From IMG/VR virus record IMGVR_UViG_3300031772_000248, positions 1 through 25,831 of that record: 25,831 bases of DNA; one strand, written 5' to 3'. Positions 6,435 to 15,535 of this stretch are shown piece by piece (within the stretch, counting starts at the first letter, position 1; the number at the start of each line of letters is the position of its first letter). Below the pieces are notes generated by a model. It ran no database searches, was not told the origin of the DNA, and saw nothing but the letters and a program-made list of their open reading frames with translations. The DNA is from a virus. Made by a program: the position numbers and the translations under genes.

Positions 6435-8169
6435 ACTGACCAAGAGAGCCAAAGACAAGTTCATCAAAGACGTCAAAGAAGAACTGAAGTTTGGCACTGC
6501 GGGGTTGCCCGTGCCTCCTGCGTTTCCATGTGGTCCAGACGTGCCACCTTTTGAGTTTGCTGACCTGTTTCCATTGGAAGACGAGGCTAAATTTCCTGAT
6601 TTTCACGAGAACATCCTGGGTAAGGACGGGTTGTACGCAAAGTTCGCCCAAATGTTGGACCTGCCGGGCGGTTACAAGTTTTTGCCCATTTGCTGTCCCA
6701 TATCAATTGCATTTAATCTAAAACTTAAACTGCCTAACATTAAGTTTCCGTTCATTTCTATTTTGATTCCAAACTTGCCTGGACTGGCACTTAAATTGAA
6801 CCTCAAACCTCCGAAACTAGCACTCCTGTTTCCGAGTTTGCCTTTGCCTCAAATTCCAAAGTTGCCTAAGTTCAATTTTGATCTTCGTTTTATTGAATTG
6901 ATCAGCCTAACTCTGCCAAAGATTCCTGATTTTGTGCTTAGTCTTGTGTTGAAAATTCCAAACTTTGCACTCAAGATACCCAATCTACCTGATCTTTTCA
7001 AGTTGATCTGCAAACTAGCGTTTGATTCCAAGTTGTTTAGCGTCACAGGACCTGAGTCACTCACTGAAATCGTTGCGCTCAAGGTCTTGACACATAGGAT
7101 CGTTGAGATGGCATTCATCGCCGCGATAGGCACATCACTTGGATCGGCTCCAGCTGGTCTCACGGGAGGAATCGGGAAAAAACAGGGTTATGAGCCACCA
7201 CCTCAACCAGGTGAACCTGACGACAGCATAATTCGCGATAAAATCATCAAATTTGCGCAAGATTGCATTGACGAAAGTATCAATGGAAATGGTCACGCAT
7301 GGAGCGACGGCGATGATCTTTACATTCAAAAATTGTTGCCCACAGAATCAGCAGATCCCAAAAATAAAAATGACCCAGCTTTTGATCCACGTGCCATAGG
7401 AGTTGCGGCTGCAAAATTCAAGTGCTCAGTCCAGTCCTCATGCGGCATGTTTTTGCGCGTGGCCCTCGCGGCAGGCGGAGCCCATGGAAACATTGCAAAA
7501 AATGGACAAAAACAGCTGTCAAGGTACAAGAATCCAGACCCTAAGATTGTCATCTATTATGATTTTTTTCAAGATGAATACCGCGTTGGAACCGGCCTGT
7601 CGGGCATTGTCGAGGCTGCCAAACAAAGAGAAGAAGAAATTCCTGGTTCCATCATCGTTAATGGTGCCACAAACCCCGTAAAAGACGATTTGCCTCCGAT
7701 GAAGCGCGGCGACGTTATCATCGTCTATAAACCAGGCGCGAACGGAAAAGAGCACGGGATCCTAGTCGGTGAAGACTATCCAGGTAATGGCAGCCTCAAC
7801 TTGACAACGTACGAAGGCGGTCAAACTGACCCAGGAAATACAAAACCCCCGGCGGCGCCAGGCGGCGCTCCGACTGCGATCCGAAAGAATACGTACCAAG
7901 ACGGTGCTAACATCACAAAGGGAACGCCTTGGAACGAACAACCTTACGGGATCTACCGTGAGTCGGGAACGGGTCACATTTTGATGGGCGGGCGCAAGGT
8001 CCTGTGGATCTTTGACGGTGAAAAACTCTGTGGAGGTAGCCCAGATGATCCTGTGGGTGAAAAAGCCAAGGAACCAGATCCTACTCAAGAGCCCAGGACG
8101 ATCAAAGAAAATCTTGCAGACAACAATGATCCTCAGGACCCTGATCAATTCTTGCCAGTACCCGCGTGA
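6364..8169 (+). CDS. tail protein: proline-punctuated hydrophobic repeats plus cysteine peptidase-like domain
   Basis: A 601-residue protein in three parts. Residues 1-110 are mixed and charged. Residues ~112-225 are a striking hydrophobic stretch with Pro every few residues (LKLPNIKFPF, LIPNLPGL, PLPQIPKLPKF, LPKIPDF, KIPNFALKIPNLPDL). Residues ~290-560 resemble an NlpC/P60 or CHAP amidase/peptidase: Cys360 in SSCGMFLRVALAAGG as the likely nucleophile, GDVIIVYKPG, then His464 in EHGILVGED as the likely base, and a late strand RKVLWIFDGEKL. The role would be local peptidoglycan cleavage by the baseplate hub during infection. The start lacks a clear Shine-Dalgarno, but an in-frame stop at 6352 makes this ATG the first possible one and MSTPGTVGNCQTDAG reads as a natural N-terminus. 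The 71-base overlap with the upstream gene is unusual. The exact peptidase clan is uncertain. Confidence 0.68.
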   Translation: MSTPGTVGNCQTDAGILKSDQSGELTKRAKDKFIKDVKEELKFGTAGLPVPPAFPCGPDVPPFEFADLFPLEDEAKFPDFHENILGKDGLYAKFAQMLDLPGGYKFLPICCPISIAFNLKLKLPNIKFPFISILIPNLPGLALKLNLKPPKLALLFPSLPLPQIPKLPKFNFDLRFIELISLTLPKIPDFVLSLVLKIPNFALKIPNLPDLFKLICKLAFDSKLFSVTGPESLTEIVALKVLTHRIVEMAFIAAIGTSLGSAPAGLTGGIGKKQGYEPPPQPGEPDDSIIRDKIIKFAQDCIDESINGNGHAWSDGDDLYIQKLLPTESADPKNKNDPAFDPRAIGVAAAKFKCSVQSSCGMFLRVALAAGGAHGNIAKNGQKQLSRYKNPDPKIVIYYDFFQDEYRVGTGLSGIVEAAKQREEEIPGSIIVNGATNPVKDDLPPMKRGDVIIVYKPGANGKEHGILVGEDYPGNGSLNLTTYEGGQTDPGNTKPPAAPGGAPTAIRKNTYQDGANITKGTPWNEQPYGIYRESGTGHILMGGRKVLWIFDGEKLCGGSPDDPVGEKAKEPDPTQEPRTIKENLADNNDPQDPDQFLPVPA

Positions 8170-8177
8170 GACAAAAT

Positions 8178-8651
8178 ATGGGAAATTTTAGCTTCAAAAG
8201 TTCAGGCAAGACGCAAGAACAACAGTTGATTGAGACGTTGCAGGTCTCTGCCACGCCGATCGGCATCAAGACGCCTCTGCGCCTCAACTACGGTGAAGGG
8301 ACTGAGATCTTGGTCACCTACAACAACTTGGTCGACTCTGTGAAAGACAACCTGCGTAACCTGCTACAGACCAACTGGGGTGAACGCTTGGGATTGTACG
8401 ATTTCGGTGCCAACCTCCGCCCGCTGATGTCAGAATTCGTCTCGACTGAAAACTTCGATGGTAAGGCCATCGATAGGATCTCAGGAGCTGTGACGAGGTG
8501 GATGCCCTACGTTTCTCTTGAGAACTACGTCTCCACGTCGGACAGGACCGACAATAAAAACCTGGCCCACATCAACATCACAGTCACCTACAGCATACCG
8601 GTGCTGAATTTGACGAATCAACAGCTAGAGATCAGCCTCTACGCCATGTGA
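8178..8651 (+). CDS. gp25-like baseplate wedge protein (GPW/gp25 family)
   Basis: A 157-residue structural protein of the baseplate wedge with the lysozyme-like fold seen in T4 gp25, P2 W and TssE. The family core is clear at residues 62-83: LLQTNWGERLGLYDFGANLR, the helix-turn that carries the conserved GER motif, preceded by LVDSVKDNLRN. T4 gp25 is 132 residues, so the length fits. I chose ATG 8178 (MGNFSFKSSG), because the alternative GTG at 8166 overlaps the previous stop and adds only four residues; both lack a strong ribosome site. It is followed by the gp6-like gene, matching the functional pairing of gp25 with gp6 and gp53 in contractile baseplates. Confidence 0.92.
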   Translation: MGNFSFKSSGKTQEQQLIETLQVSATPIGIKTPLRLNYGEGTEILVTYNNLVDSVKDNLRNLLQTNWGERLGLYDFGANLRPLMSEFVSTENFDGKAIDRISGAVTRWMPYVSLENYVSTSDRTDNKNLAHINITVTYSIPVLNLTNQQLEISLYAM

Positions 8652-8657
8652 AGTGGA

Positions 8658-8672
8658 TCCCACGTGTTGGGA
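8658..8672 (+). other. short intercistronic hairpin between gp25-like and gp6-like genes
   Basis: TCCCA-CGTGT-TGGGA forms a perfect 5-bp stem with a 5-base loop in the 48-base gap between the two wedge genes. There is no following T-run, so it is not a canonical terminator. It could be an RNA processing or translational spacing element, or chance. Confidence 0.25.
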
Positions 8673-8699
8673 CACGATACTTACAGCTGACGGTGAACC

Positions 8700-10547
8700 A
8701 TGGCACTTAAAAAAGACGACATTGTACCCGTACGTCAACGGAAATATCTGTCAAAAGATTTTGACGGCATGCGGTTCCAACTGCTTGAATATGCTAAACT
8801 TTATTATCCCGATCGCCTCCGTGACTTCTCTGAAGCATCACTGGGTGGCTTGTTTCTCGATATGGCGGCCTACGTGGGCGACAACATGTCGTTCTACCTT
8901 GATCACCAGTACTCAGAGCTCAATCCCGAAACAGCCGTCGAAACAAATAACATTCAGCGTCACCTGCGTACCACCGGCGTGCCGATCGTCGGCTCCTCAC
9001 CCGCAGTTGTTCCAGAAACGATCTTCATTCAAGTACCTGCAGCCTTGCAACCCAATAGCAACACTTTGGGTCCGCGGACAGATTGTATTCCTCACGTGTT
9101 GCCTGGCAGCATCTTTGCCGCTGACAATGGCACTGAATTCATCCTGATCGAAGAGGTCGATTTCAATGACCGTCGTTCAGATGGTTCATTCGTTGCACAG
9201 GTCAAAGTGGGAACCAAAGCTCCCGATGGGACACCAAAGACATTTATCATGGCGCGCGCCGGCCTGTGTGTCTCAGGAAAAGAAACTACCGACACGTTCA
9301 ACATCGGTTCAACGTTTGTGCCTTTTAGACAGTTGACATTGGGCAATGGCAACGTCACAGACGTTGTTAACGTTATTGATGGATTCGGTAACATTTACTA
9401 TGAAGTCAATGCCTTGACACACGATGTGGTATACCGCAACGTGATCAACACGGCCAAAGACAACGATTTGGTACCTGAAGCCTTGAAAGTCATTCCGGCA
9501 CCTTATCGTTACAAGAGCGATGTTGACCTCGGTACTCGCAAGACGACGCTGACGTTCGGTGGAGGTTCTGCCGATAGCCTTGAGGACGACATCATCCCAG
9601 ACCCATCAGAGTTTGCTATCACGTTCCCATACTCCAAGACATTTTCAAGGATTGCAGTCAATCCGCAACAATTGCTACAAACTAACACCCTTGGTGTAGC
9701 TGCAGCAAACACGTCAGTCAGTGTCACATATCGTTATGGGGGAGGTCTGAACCACAATGTTCCACCCGGGAGCATTCGCAATATTGTTGTCTTGAACATC
9801 TTTTTTCCTGGCAATCCCCCGGCTGGATTCGGGGCAATTGTTCGTAATACGATGGAGGTCAGCAACCAGATCCAGGCCGCCGGAGGCGAGGACGCGCCTT
9901 CATCAGACGATCTCAAGGCACTGATCCCGTCGATCCGTAACTCTCAAGAAAGAATTGTCACCCGTGAAGACATGCTAGCACGGGTCTACACCATTCCTTC
10001 AAATTTTGGCCGCGTCTTTCGGGCGGCTATCAGGTCAAACGACAACAACCCGCTGGCAACACAGTTGTTCATTGTCTCACGGTCGACTGACCAGAAGTTG
10101 ATAACTTCACCCGATACATTGAAGCAAAACTTGATCAAGTACCTCAATCCGTACCGCATGATCTCAGATGCCATCGACGTGCTCGATGCTCGTGTCATCA
10201 ATCTGACGTTGACTTTTGAAGTCGTCGTCGATCCAGCATTGAACCGTAGCGTCGTTTTGCAAAATGTGTTGACCAAGCTACAGACAACGTTCAACATCAA
10301 AAACTATCACATCAACCAGCCCATCATCGTGTCAGAAGTCAGAAACGCGATCTTCTCAATACAAGGTATCATCAGCCTCGATCAGGTGAGATTCAGAAAC
10401 ATCACCGGGACTGTCAACAATCGAACGTACAGCAACGATACATTTGATGTCGACATCAACATCAAACAGGGCATCTTGTTGGCACCTGAGGGTGGAATCT
10501 TTGAAATTCGTTATCCAGAAGTCGACATTGTAGGAAGGGCAATCTGA
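8700..10547 (+). CDS. gp6/J-like baseplate wedge protein
   Basis: A 615-residue baseplate protein of the gp6/BplJ type (T4 gp6 is 660 residues), which forms the inner ring of wedges with gp25. The N-terminus shows the conserved pattern RQRKYLSKDFDGMRFQLLEY and then SLGGLFLDMAAYVGDNMSFY with HQYSELNPETAV, typical of gp6-like wedge proteins. The C-terminal J-like part includes NSQERIVTREDMLARV, then NLIKYLNPYRMISDAIDVLD and a final beta domain. The GGTGA just before the ATG serves as ribosome site. Its TGA overlaps the next ATG by one base. A + strand ORF from 8653 in another frame is a shadow. Confidence 0.9.
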   Translation: MALKKDDIVPVRQRKYLSKDFDGMRFQLLEYAKLYYPDRLRDFSEASLGGLFLDMAAYVGDNMSFYLDHQYSELNPETAVETNNIQRHLRTTGVPIVGSSPAVVPETIFIQVPAALQPNSNTLGPRTDCIPHVLPGSIFAADNGTEFILIEEVDFNDRRSDGSFVAQVKVGTKAPDGTPKTFIMARAGLCVSGKETTDTFNIGSTFVPFRQLTLGNGNVTDVVNVIDGFGNIYYEVNALTHDVVYRNVINTAKDNDLVPEALKVIPAPYRYKSDVDLGTRKTTLTFGGGSADSLEDDIIPDPSEFAITFPYSKTFSRIAVNPQQLLQTNTLGVAAANTSVSVTYRYGGGLNHNVPPGSIRNIVVLNIFFPGNPPAGFGAIVRNTMEVSNQIQAAGGEDAPSSDDLKALIPSIRNSQERIVTREDMLARVYTIPSNFGRVFRAAIRSNDNNPLATQLFIVSRSTDQKLITSPDTLKQNLIKYLNPYRMISDAIDVLDARVINLTLTFEVVVDPALNRSVVLQNVLTKLQTTFNIKNYHINQPIIVSEVRNAIFSIQGIISLDQVRFRNITGTVNNRTYSNDTFDVDINIKQGILLAPEGGIFEIRYPEVDIVGRAI

Positions 10548-12031
10548 TGTTCAAAGTCTTTCATGTTGACAAGGACACGTACATCACTGACAAGGTCATC
10601 AGGTCTGTCAGATCGTCAGGTTCAAATTTTGGCATCGCAGGATCACTCAACCTCTTCAAGTTGTATGGTGCCACCAGCAGCGGTACTTTGCCCAACATTG
10701 AACTGTCGCGGTTGCTGGTTCACTTTGATTTGACGCAATTGAAATCACTGGTCACCGCTGGCAAAATCGACTTCACCAACGGCAGTTTTTGGGCCCACTT
10801 GCAATTGCACGATGTCTACGGTGGCCAGGCCAACCCAGACAATTTCACTGTCACTGTGGCGCCACTATCGAAGTCGTTTGATGAAGGCCACGGCAAAGAT
10901 GTCGTTTATTGCAGTGACTATGACGTGGCAAATTTCTTGACTGCCTCCTCAGGAATTCCATGGTTGTTGTCAGGATGTAACCAATCAGGATCTGTCGGCA
11001 GTTCGTGTGATTACTTCACAGGGTCTGTTGCAACATCACAGTTCTTTGTCACCGGTGAAGAAGACCTAGACGTTGACATCACTGCAGCCATGGTTGCTTT
11101 GTTGACGGGGTCTATCCCTGATTCTGGGTTTCGGATCGCCTTGACTCCAGCTGCTGAGACTAACAAACAAACGTACTTCGTCAAACGTTTTGGTTCGCGG
11201 CATGCATACAACGAGACCAAACATCCTCGGTTGGTGGTGGGTTTCGATGATTCAATCCGCGACTCATCACAGGGCATGACGCTGGATTCTAACGAGACGC
11301 TTTTCTTGTTCAGTTATGACCATGGGGCACCCGCAAATCTGTCCGTGACAGGTAGCAATTGCATCGCTTTGAAGATGCGACTAGCGGTGTCAGGAGGCTT
11401 CTTTGAGACCGCCTTTACCGGTAGCCAACACTATAGTGGAATTAACCCTGTCGTCGGCGTATACTCGGCATCGGTGTACCTATCGTCGAGCAATCCTGTC
11501 ATTGCCGCGGCACTACAATCATCAGGTAGCGTTCTTAAATTTACTCCCATCTGGGGATCTTTGAACGGCGCGGGAACTTTCTTGACTGGATCACAGGTCA
11601 CCGTCAGTCGTCCTCTACGTGGATCGACTAGTCTTTCTCCGCGGCGTTTTGTTGTCACAGTCACTGGTCTCAATGTTCAACACAGTGCAGATGAATCACC
11701 GACCATCAGGGTCAATGTGTTCGATCACACGTCGCCGTTGGTCACAGTCACTCGAACTCCAGTAAATTCTCCAGGAACTTTGCAAGGCCTGGCGACTGAC
11801 GCATTTTATCGGATCAGAGACGTTGACAATGATACTGCAATCATTCCATTTGATTCTTCCCGAGGATCAACACGGCTGTCGAGTGATTCTGACGGTATGT
11901 TCTTTTCGCTCGACATGTCGAACCTTGTCATTGATCGTAGCTATCTCATTGACATCATGTTGTTGGTCGGCGGTGCCCCACAGTACTATTTCGCGGCCTC
12001 TCCTGTTTTCAAAGTTGTTGCTGCACAATAA
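10547..12031 (+). CDS. virion structural protein with DNRLRE-like carbohydrate-binding-type domain
   Basis: A 494-residue beta-rich protein. The first ~230 residues resemble the DNRLRE/CBM-type jelly roll found in cell-wall and phage proteins: DTYITDKVI near the start, then SRLLVHFDLTQL, a strand with WAHLQLHDV, and FVKRFGSRH followed by HPRLVV, the usual SR..PxL ending. The remainder (about 230-494) is Ser/Thr/Gly-rich strands with no motif I can name. It starts on the stop of the gp6-like gene (TGATG) with AGGAAGG upstream. The position after gp6 suggests a baseplate-peripheral or fibre-connector part. It could be the functional counterpart of gp7/gp8/gp10, but I see no direct sequence match to these. 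Confidence 0.65.
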   Translation: MFKVFHVDKDTYITDKVIRSVRSSGSNFGIAGSLNLFKLYGATSSGTLPNIELSRLLVHFDLTQLKSLVTAGKIDFTNGSFWAHLQLHDVYGGQANPDNFTVTVAPLSKSFDEGHGKDVVYCSDYDVANFLTASSGIPWLLSGCNQSGSVGSSCDYFTGSVATSQFFVTGEEDLDVDITAAMVALLTGSIPDSGFRIALTPAAETNKQTYFVKRFGSRHAYNETKHPRLVVGFDDSIRDSSQGMTLDSNETLFLFSYDHGAPANLSVTGSNCIALKMRLAVSGGFFETAFTGSQHYSGINPVVGVYSASVYLSSSNPVIAAALQSSGSVLKFTPIWGSLNGAGTFLTGSQVTVSRPLRGSTSLSPRRFVVTVTGLNVQHSADESPTIRVNVFDHTSPLVTVTRTPVNSPGTLQGLATDAFYRIRDVDNDTAIIPFDSSRGSTRLSSDSDGMFFSLDMSNLVIDRSYLIDIMLLVGGAPQYYFAASPVFKVVAAQ

Positions 12032-12046
12032 GATTGGAAATGCTCG

Positions 12047-15000
12047 ATGGCGGTCTCTACTTCACCTTACATTCCTTCTTTTCTGAAATCAGCGCTGTCA
12101 GACGTTAAACCCATCGAACTGAGTTTCAGCGAGGTGAAGCACACCAACATCTCGAGTACGTCGTCATTTTTGTACGACGCGGGTGGGGTCGGACTCAAGA
12201 ATTCCCAACAGCTTAACGTTGACTGGTCGAAATTTGAGAATCACACTTTCTTTTCTTCGGCCGAGGCCAAAGTCAACCTATCATTTGATCAGATCATCAA
12301 TGGATATCCATTTGATGGCTCACGGGCTGAGATCGAAGCTTTCTTTGAAAAATTGACAGGGTTTGATCGTTGGGTGTTCGACAATTTTCCGAGGTTCAAG
12401 GGACAACTGCTGTTTTCAGGCACACAAATTGGTGAAGACACCGATGGAACATTGGGCACGTGGATCAAAGTCAAAGACCACGCTGGTGCCTTGTATCCAG
12501 AAATTTCCAAAAACAAAACAGGTGAATCGATCGTCAATCCTAAAGATGGCGTATCGTTCACTCTCGAGGCCCATGTCTTTGTTCCGGCCCAAAGCAATGA
12601 TACACAAGTCGTCTTTCAAAAATTGTCAGGCAGTCTGCAAGGTATGTCGTTGTACTTGGTTCCTAATGCTACGACGTCATCAGTTGAAACACGGTTTACT
12701 TTTGTCTCAGGGTCGACTTCGATCACGGCTGCGGGCGCATTGACCAAAGGTAGATTCAATCACGTTTGTGCAGTGTTGAACAGAGAGACGGGTGTACACT
12801 ATGTTGATCTATACGTCAATGAAGTGTTGGCCGGCCGGTCAAAGGTCAACAATGACATTGGTGAACTTGACATTGATTCTTCTAACATCTTGTTCGGCAC
12901 TGGCACATTGTTGTCACTGACGTCGGGTGACATACTTCCCACACAAACGTTTTCAGGCAGTCTCGATGAAGTCCGCATTTTTCATTCACCTCGTAGTGTG
13001 CACCAGCAAGAACTGTTTGCTAAAAAAGCAATTTACGCAACGCCCGAGTTGCGACTCTACTACCGTTTCAATGAACCGCCTCCGCCGTTGACGCCTAATT
13101 TGAGCGATTCAGTCAATGCCATTGTTCTCGACAGCTCAGGCAACTCACTACATGCACTGATCAATAATTTCACAGGGACCTTGCGACAAGATGCATCACA
13201 GGATGCAACGTCATTGATGATATATGAAAAACCTGAGACGCTAGCAGTGTTGTTTCCAGCGTTCCCAGCCACAGTAAGTCTCAACACGAAATTGCTAGCT
13301 TCAGCTTCAGCATATGACATTGCAAATCCTAACTTGATCACGCGATTGGTGCCACAGCACTATCTCCGTGACGGTGCATCACAGGATGGAACCAAAGAAC
13401 ACGATGACCTAGGCCAAGATCCATATGGAGGAACTGGAATCCCAGGCCAGGGGCATATGACCTCGCCTCAAATCATCGTTTCATTTCTCTACATTTGGGC
13501 ACGCTTTTTTGACGAGATCAAGTTGTACCTCGATGCATTCAGTACACTGAAATATTTGGACTACGCGAGAACAGACAATTCTCCCAATAATTTCTTGTAC
13601 GATCTTGTCAAGTCATATGGGTTTCACCTACCTCCCCTCTTCAACGGTTCGACAATTGATCAATACGTCAATGCTGAAAACGTGGGACTTGAAATTGCTA
13701 CATCAGCATTTCCACTGCGTGAAGTTCAGAACGAACTCTTGCGACGCGTCTTGATCAACATGCCCGACGTAGTCCGCTCAAAGGGTACTCAACACGCGAT
13801 CAAGTCATTCTTGCGCGCTGTCGGCATTGATCCTGACAATTCTTTGAGAATCCGTGAGTTCGGTGGACCCACGTCGCGGCAGCTATCATTTTCCCGTGAA
13901 AAAAGAATCAGTACGGGAGCCATGGTCGAATTTGTCACTTCTTCTTTGGCTGTGACTCCATTCTTGTCGGCTTCCCGTGTTGAGGTAGGTTTTCCATCGC
14001 CGCAAGGGACCATGATTTCACAACATGAGTACCCACCACACGGGATATCAAATGCACGCTCTGACGGGTTGTTGACCTCAGGGTCATGGACCGTCGAAGG
14101 AATTTACAAATTTACACCAATCAATGTCAAACAAATGACATCGACAACACAGAGCTTGGGCCGTCTGTGTGTCACAGGATCGAACGGTACCCAATTTGTC
14201 GCTAATTTGTTGGCTGTCTCTTCATCGCTCGATCCCAAAGTGATGTTGTACGTCAGGCCGGGAAACTCTTCGACCTCGCCGCTACTCAAGATGCAGGTGT
14301 ACCTGCCGCGGCCAGGAATCTTTGATTCTGATCGGTGGTCGGTGTCGTTCGGGTGTCAACGCAATGATGAGGTCAACTCGGTTGTCTCATCGAGTTATTT
14401 TCTCCGTGTAGCCACACAAAATGTCGGCGAGATCACGTGGATATCTTCGACTTCATCGTTCTTTTATGAAACGCCCAACAGTGAGACAAACTCTTTCCGC
14501 ACGTCTTCACTTGAGAGTCCGTCGGGCAGCTTCCTAGCCTTGGGAGAAAATCAACTCACTAATTCAGGCAGTGTATCTAGCTTCCTATTTTTGAACAATA
14601 CTCTTGAGGCCCCTGCCGAGGCACGAGTTACGGCATTTACCGGGAGGAGTTCCAACCTCAGGTTCTGGTCTAAGGCCTTGTCTGAAACGGAATGGCGCGA
14701 ACACGTGAGGAATTTTAAGTCGACTGGCGTAGAAGATCCGCTAGTTCACTACAATTTTGTCACTGCAGCCTCAGGCTCGTGGGGTAAAATTCGTCTAGAT
14801 ACCTTGACTAAACAAGCCGAAAGGGTTGCCAACGCTACTGCATCGTTGGGACCTGTGGGATCATTGAACTTTCTTGACTTCAGTCTCAATGGAAATCACA
14901 TGACAGGAAGCGGATTCCCGCTAGTCGTCAAATCAATCGTCGGCGAGATCTTTGATTATTCGTACCTGTCACCGTACTTTGATGAAGCATCCAATTCTGA

Positions 15001-15532
15001 AAAAGTTCGCATTCGCAGTTATCTCAATCAAGATCTGGTCGATGCTACGCCGTGGGCCTCGGTCGCACCGTTGCACGAAATCAGGAGATCAGAACGCCCG
15101 ACAGACGATACACGACTCAGCATCGAATTTTCATTGATCGACTCGTTGAACCGTGACATTGTCAACCTGTTTTCAACTTTTGATGCAATTGACAATGCTT
15201 TGGGTGCTCCTGAGTTGATGTTTTCACCCGACTATCCAGACATAGAAAGAATCCGTGACGTGTATTTCAATCGCATCTCACGGAGGATAAATTACCAAGA
15301 TTTTTTTGAGTTCTTCAGGTGGTTCGACAAGTCGCTCGGTACGTTCATTGAGCAGTTGATTCCACGTAAGACTCGGTTCAAGGGAACCAATTTTGTCGTT
15401 GAATCTCACATGCTCGAGCGCAGCAAATTTGAAAATCTCAACGTAGAGATTTACCTCGGTGAAGAAACACGCAGTCGCATTCGCAGCGTGCTATTGACAC
15501 AATTCATCGAAGGTTCTGCGAGGAAGTACTGA
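12047..15532 (+). CDS. large baseplate structural protein with two LamG/concanavalin-like domains
   Basis: An 1161-residue virion protein. The first LamG-like domain (about 168-315) has VSFTLEAHVFVP, GRFNHVCAVLNRETG, VDLYVNEVLAG and the ending FSGSLDEVRIFHSPRS. The second (about 680-885) has GSWTVEGIYKF, DRWSVSFGCQR and SSNLRFWSKALSETEW. Between them lies DVVRSKGTQHAIKSFLRAVG, which reads as a conserved helical structural element. The C-terminus (NRISRRINYQDFFEFFRWFD and onwards) is helical and aromatic-rich, likely for assembly. The length is close to T4 gp7 (1032 residues), and the gene sits where a gp7-type wedge protein would fit, but the LamG domains are not part of T4 gp7. The start follows the previous stop by 15 bases with GGAA upstream. 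Confidence 0.75.
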   Translation: MAVSTSPYIPSFLKSALSDVKPIELSFSEVKHTNISSTSSFLYDAGGVGLKNSQQLNVDWSKFENHTFFSSAEAKVNLSFDQIINGYPFDGSRAEIEAFFEKLTGFDRWVFDNFPRFKGQLLFSGTQIGEDTDGTLGTWIKVKDHAGALYPEISKNKTGESIVNPKDGVSFTLEAHVFVPAQSNDTQVVFQKLSGSLQGMSLYLVPNATTSSVETRFTFVSGSTSITAAGALTKGRFNHVCAVLNRETGVHYVDLYVNEVLAGRSKVNNDIGELDIDSSNILFGTGTLLSLTSGDILPTQTFSGSLDEVRIFHSPRSVHQQELFAKKAIYATPELRLYYRFNEPPPPLTPNLSDSVNAIVLDSSGNSLHALINNFTGTLRQDASQDATSLMIYEKPETLAVLFPAFPATVSLNTKLLASASAYDIANPNLITRLVPQHYLRDGASQDGTKEHDDLGQDPYGGTGIPGQGHMTSPQIIVSFLYIWARFFDEIKLYLDAFSTLKYLDYARTDNSPNNFLYDLVKSYGFHLPPLFNGSTIDQYVNAENVGLEIATSAFPLREVQNELLRRVLINMPDVVRSKGTQHAIKSFLRAVGIDPDNSLRIREFGGPTSRQLSFSREKRISTGAMVEFVTSSLAVTPFLSASRVEVGFPSPQGTMISQHEYPPHGISNARSDGLLTSGSWTVEGIYKFTPINVKQMTSTTQSLGRLCVTGSNGTQFVANLLAVSSSLDPKVMLYVRPGNSSTSPLLKMQVYLPRPGIFDSDRWSVSFGCQRNDEVNSVVSSSYFLRVATQNVGEITWISSTSSFFYETPNSETNSFRTSSLESPSGSFLALGENQLTNSGSVSSFLFLNNTLEAPAEARVTAFTGRSSNLRFWSKALSETEWREHVRNFKSTGVEDPLVHYNFVTAASGSWGKIRLDTLTKQAERVANATASLGPVGSLNFLDFSLNGNHMTGSGFPLVVKSIVGEIFDYSYLSPYFDEASNSEKVRIRSYLNQDLVDATPWASVAPLHEIRRSERPTDDTRLSIEFSLIDSLNRDIVNLFSTFDAIDNALGAPELMFSPDYPDIERIRDVYFNRISRRINYQDFFEFFRWFDKSLGTFIEQLIPRKTRFKGTNFVVESHMLERSKFENLNVEIYLGEETRSRIRSVLLTQFIEGSARKY

Positions 15533-15535
15533 CAC

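Noticed and set aside
8653-9147. 164-residue + strand ORF starting with GTG after the gp25-like gene
   Set aside because: It overlaps the well-supported gp6-like gene in another frame, and its translation is Cys/Trp/Pro-rich without a fold pattern.
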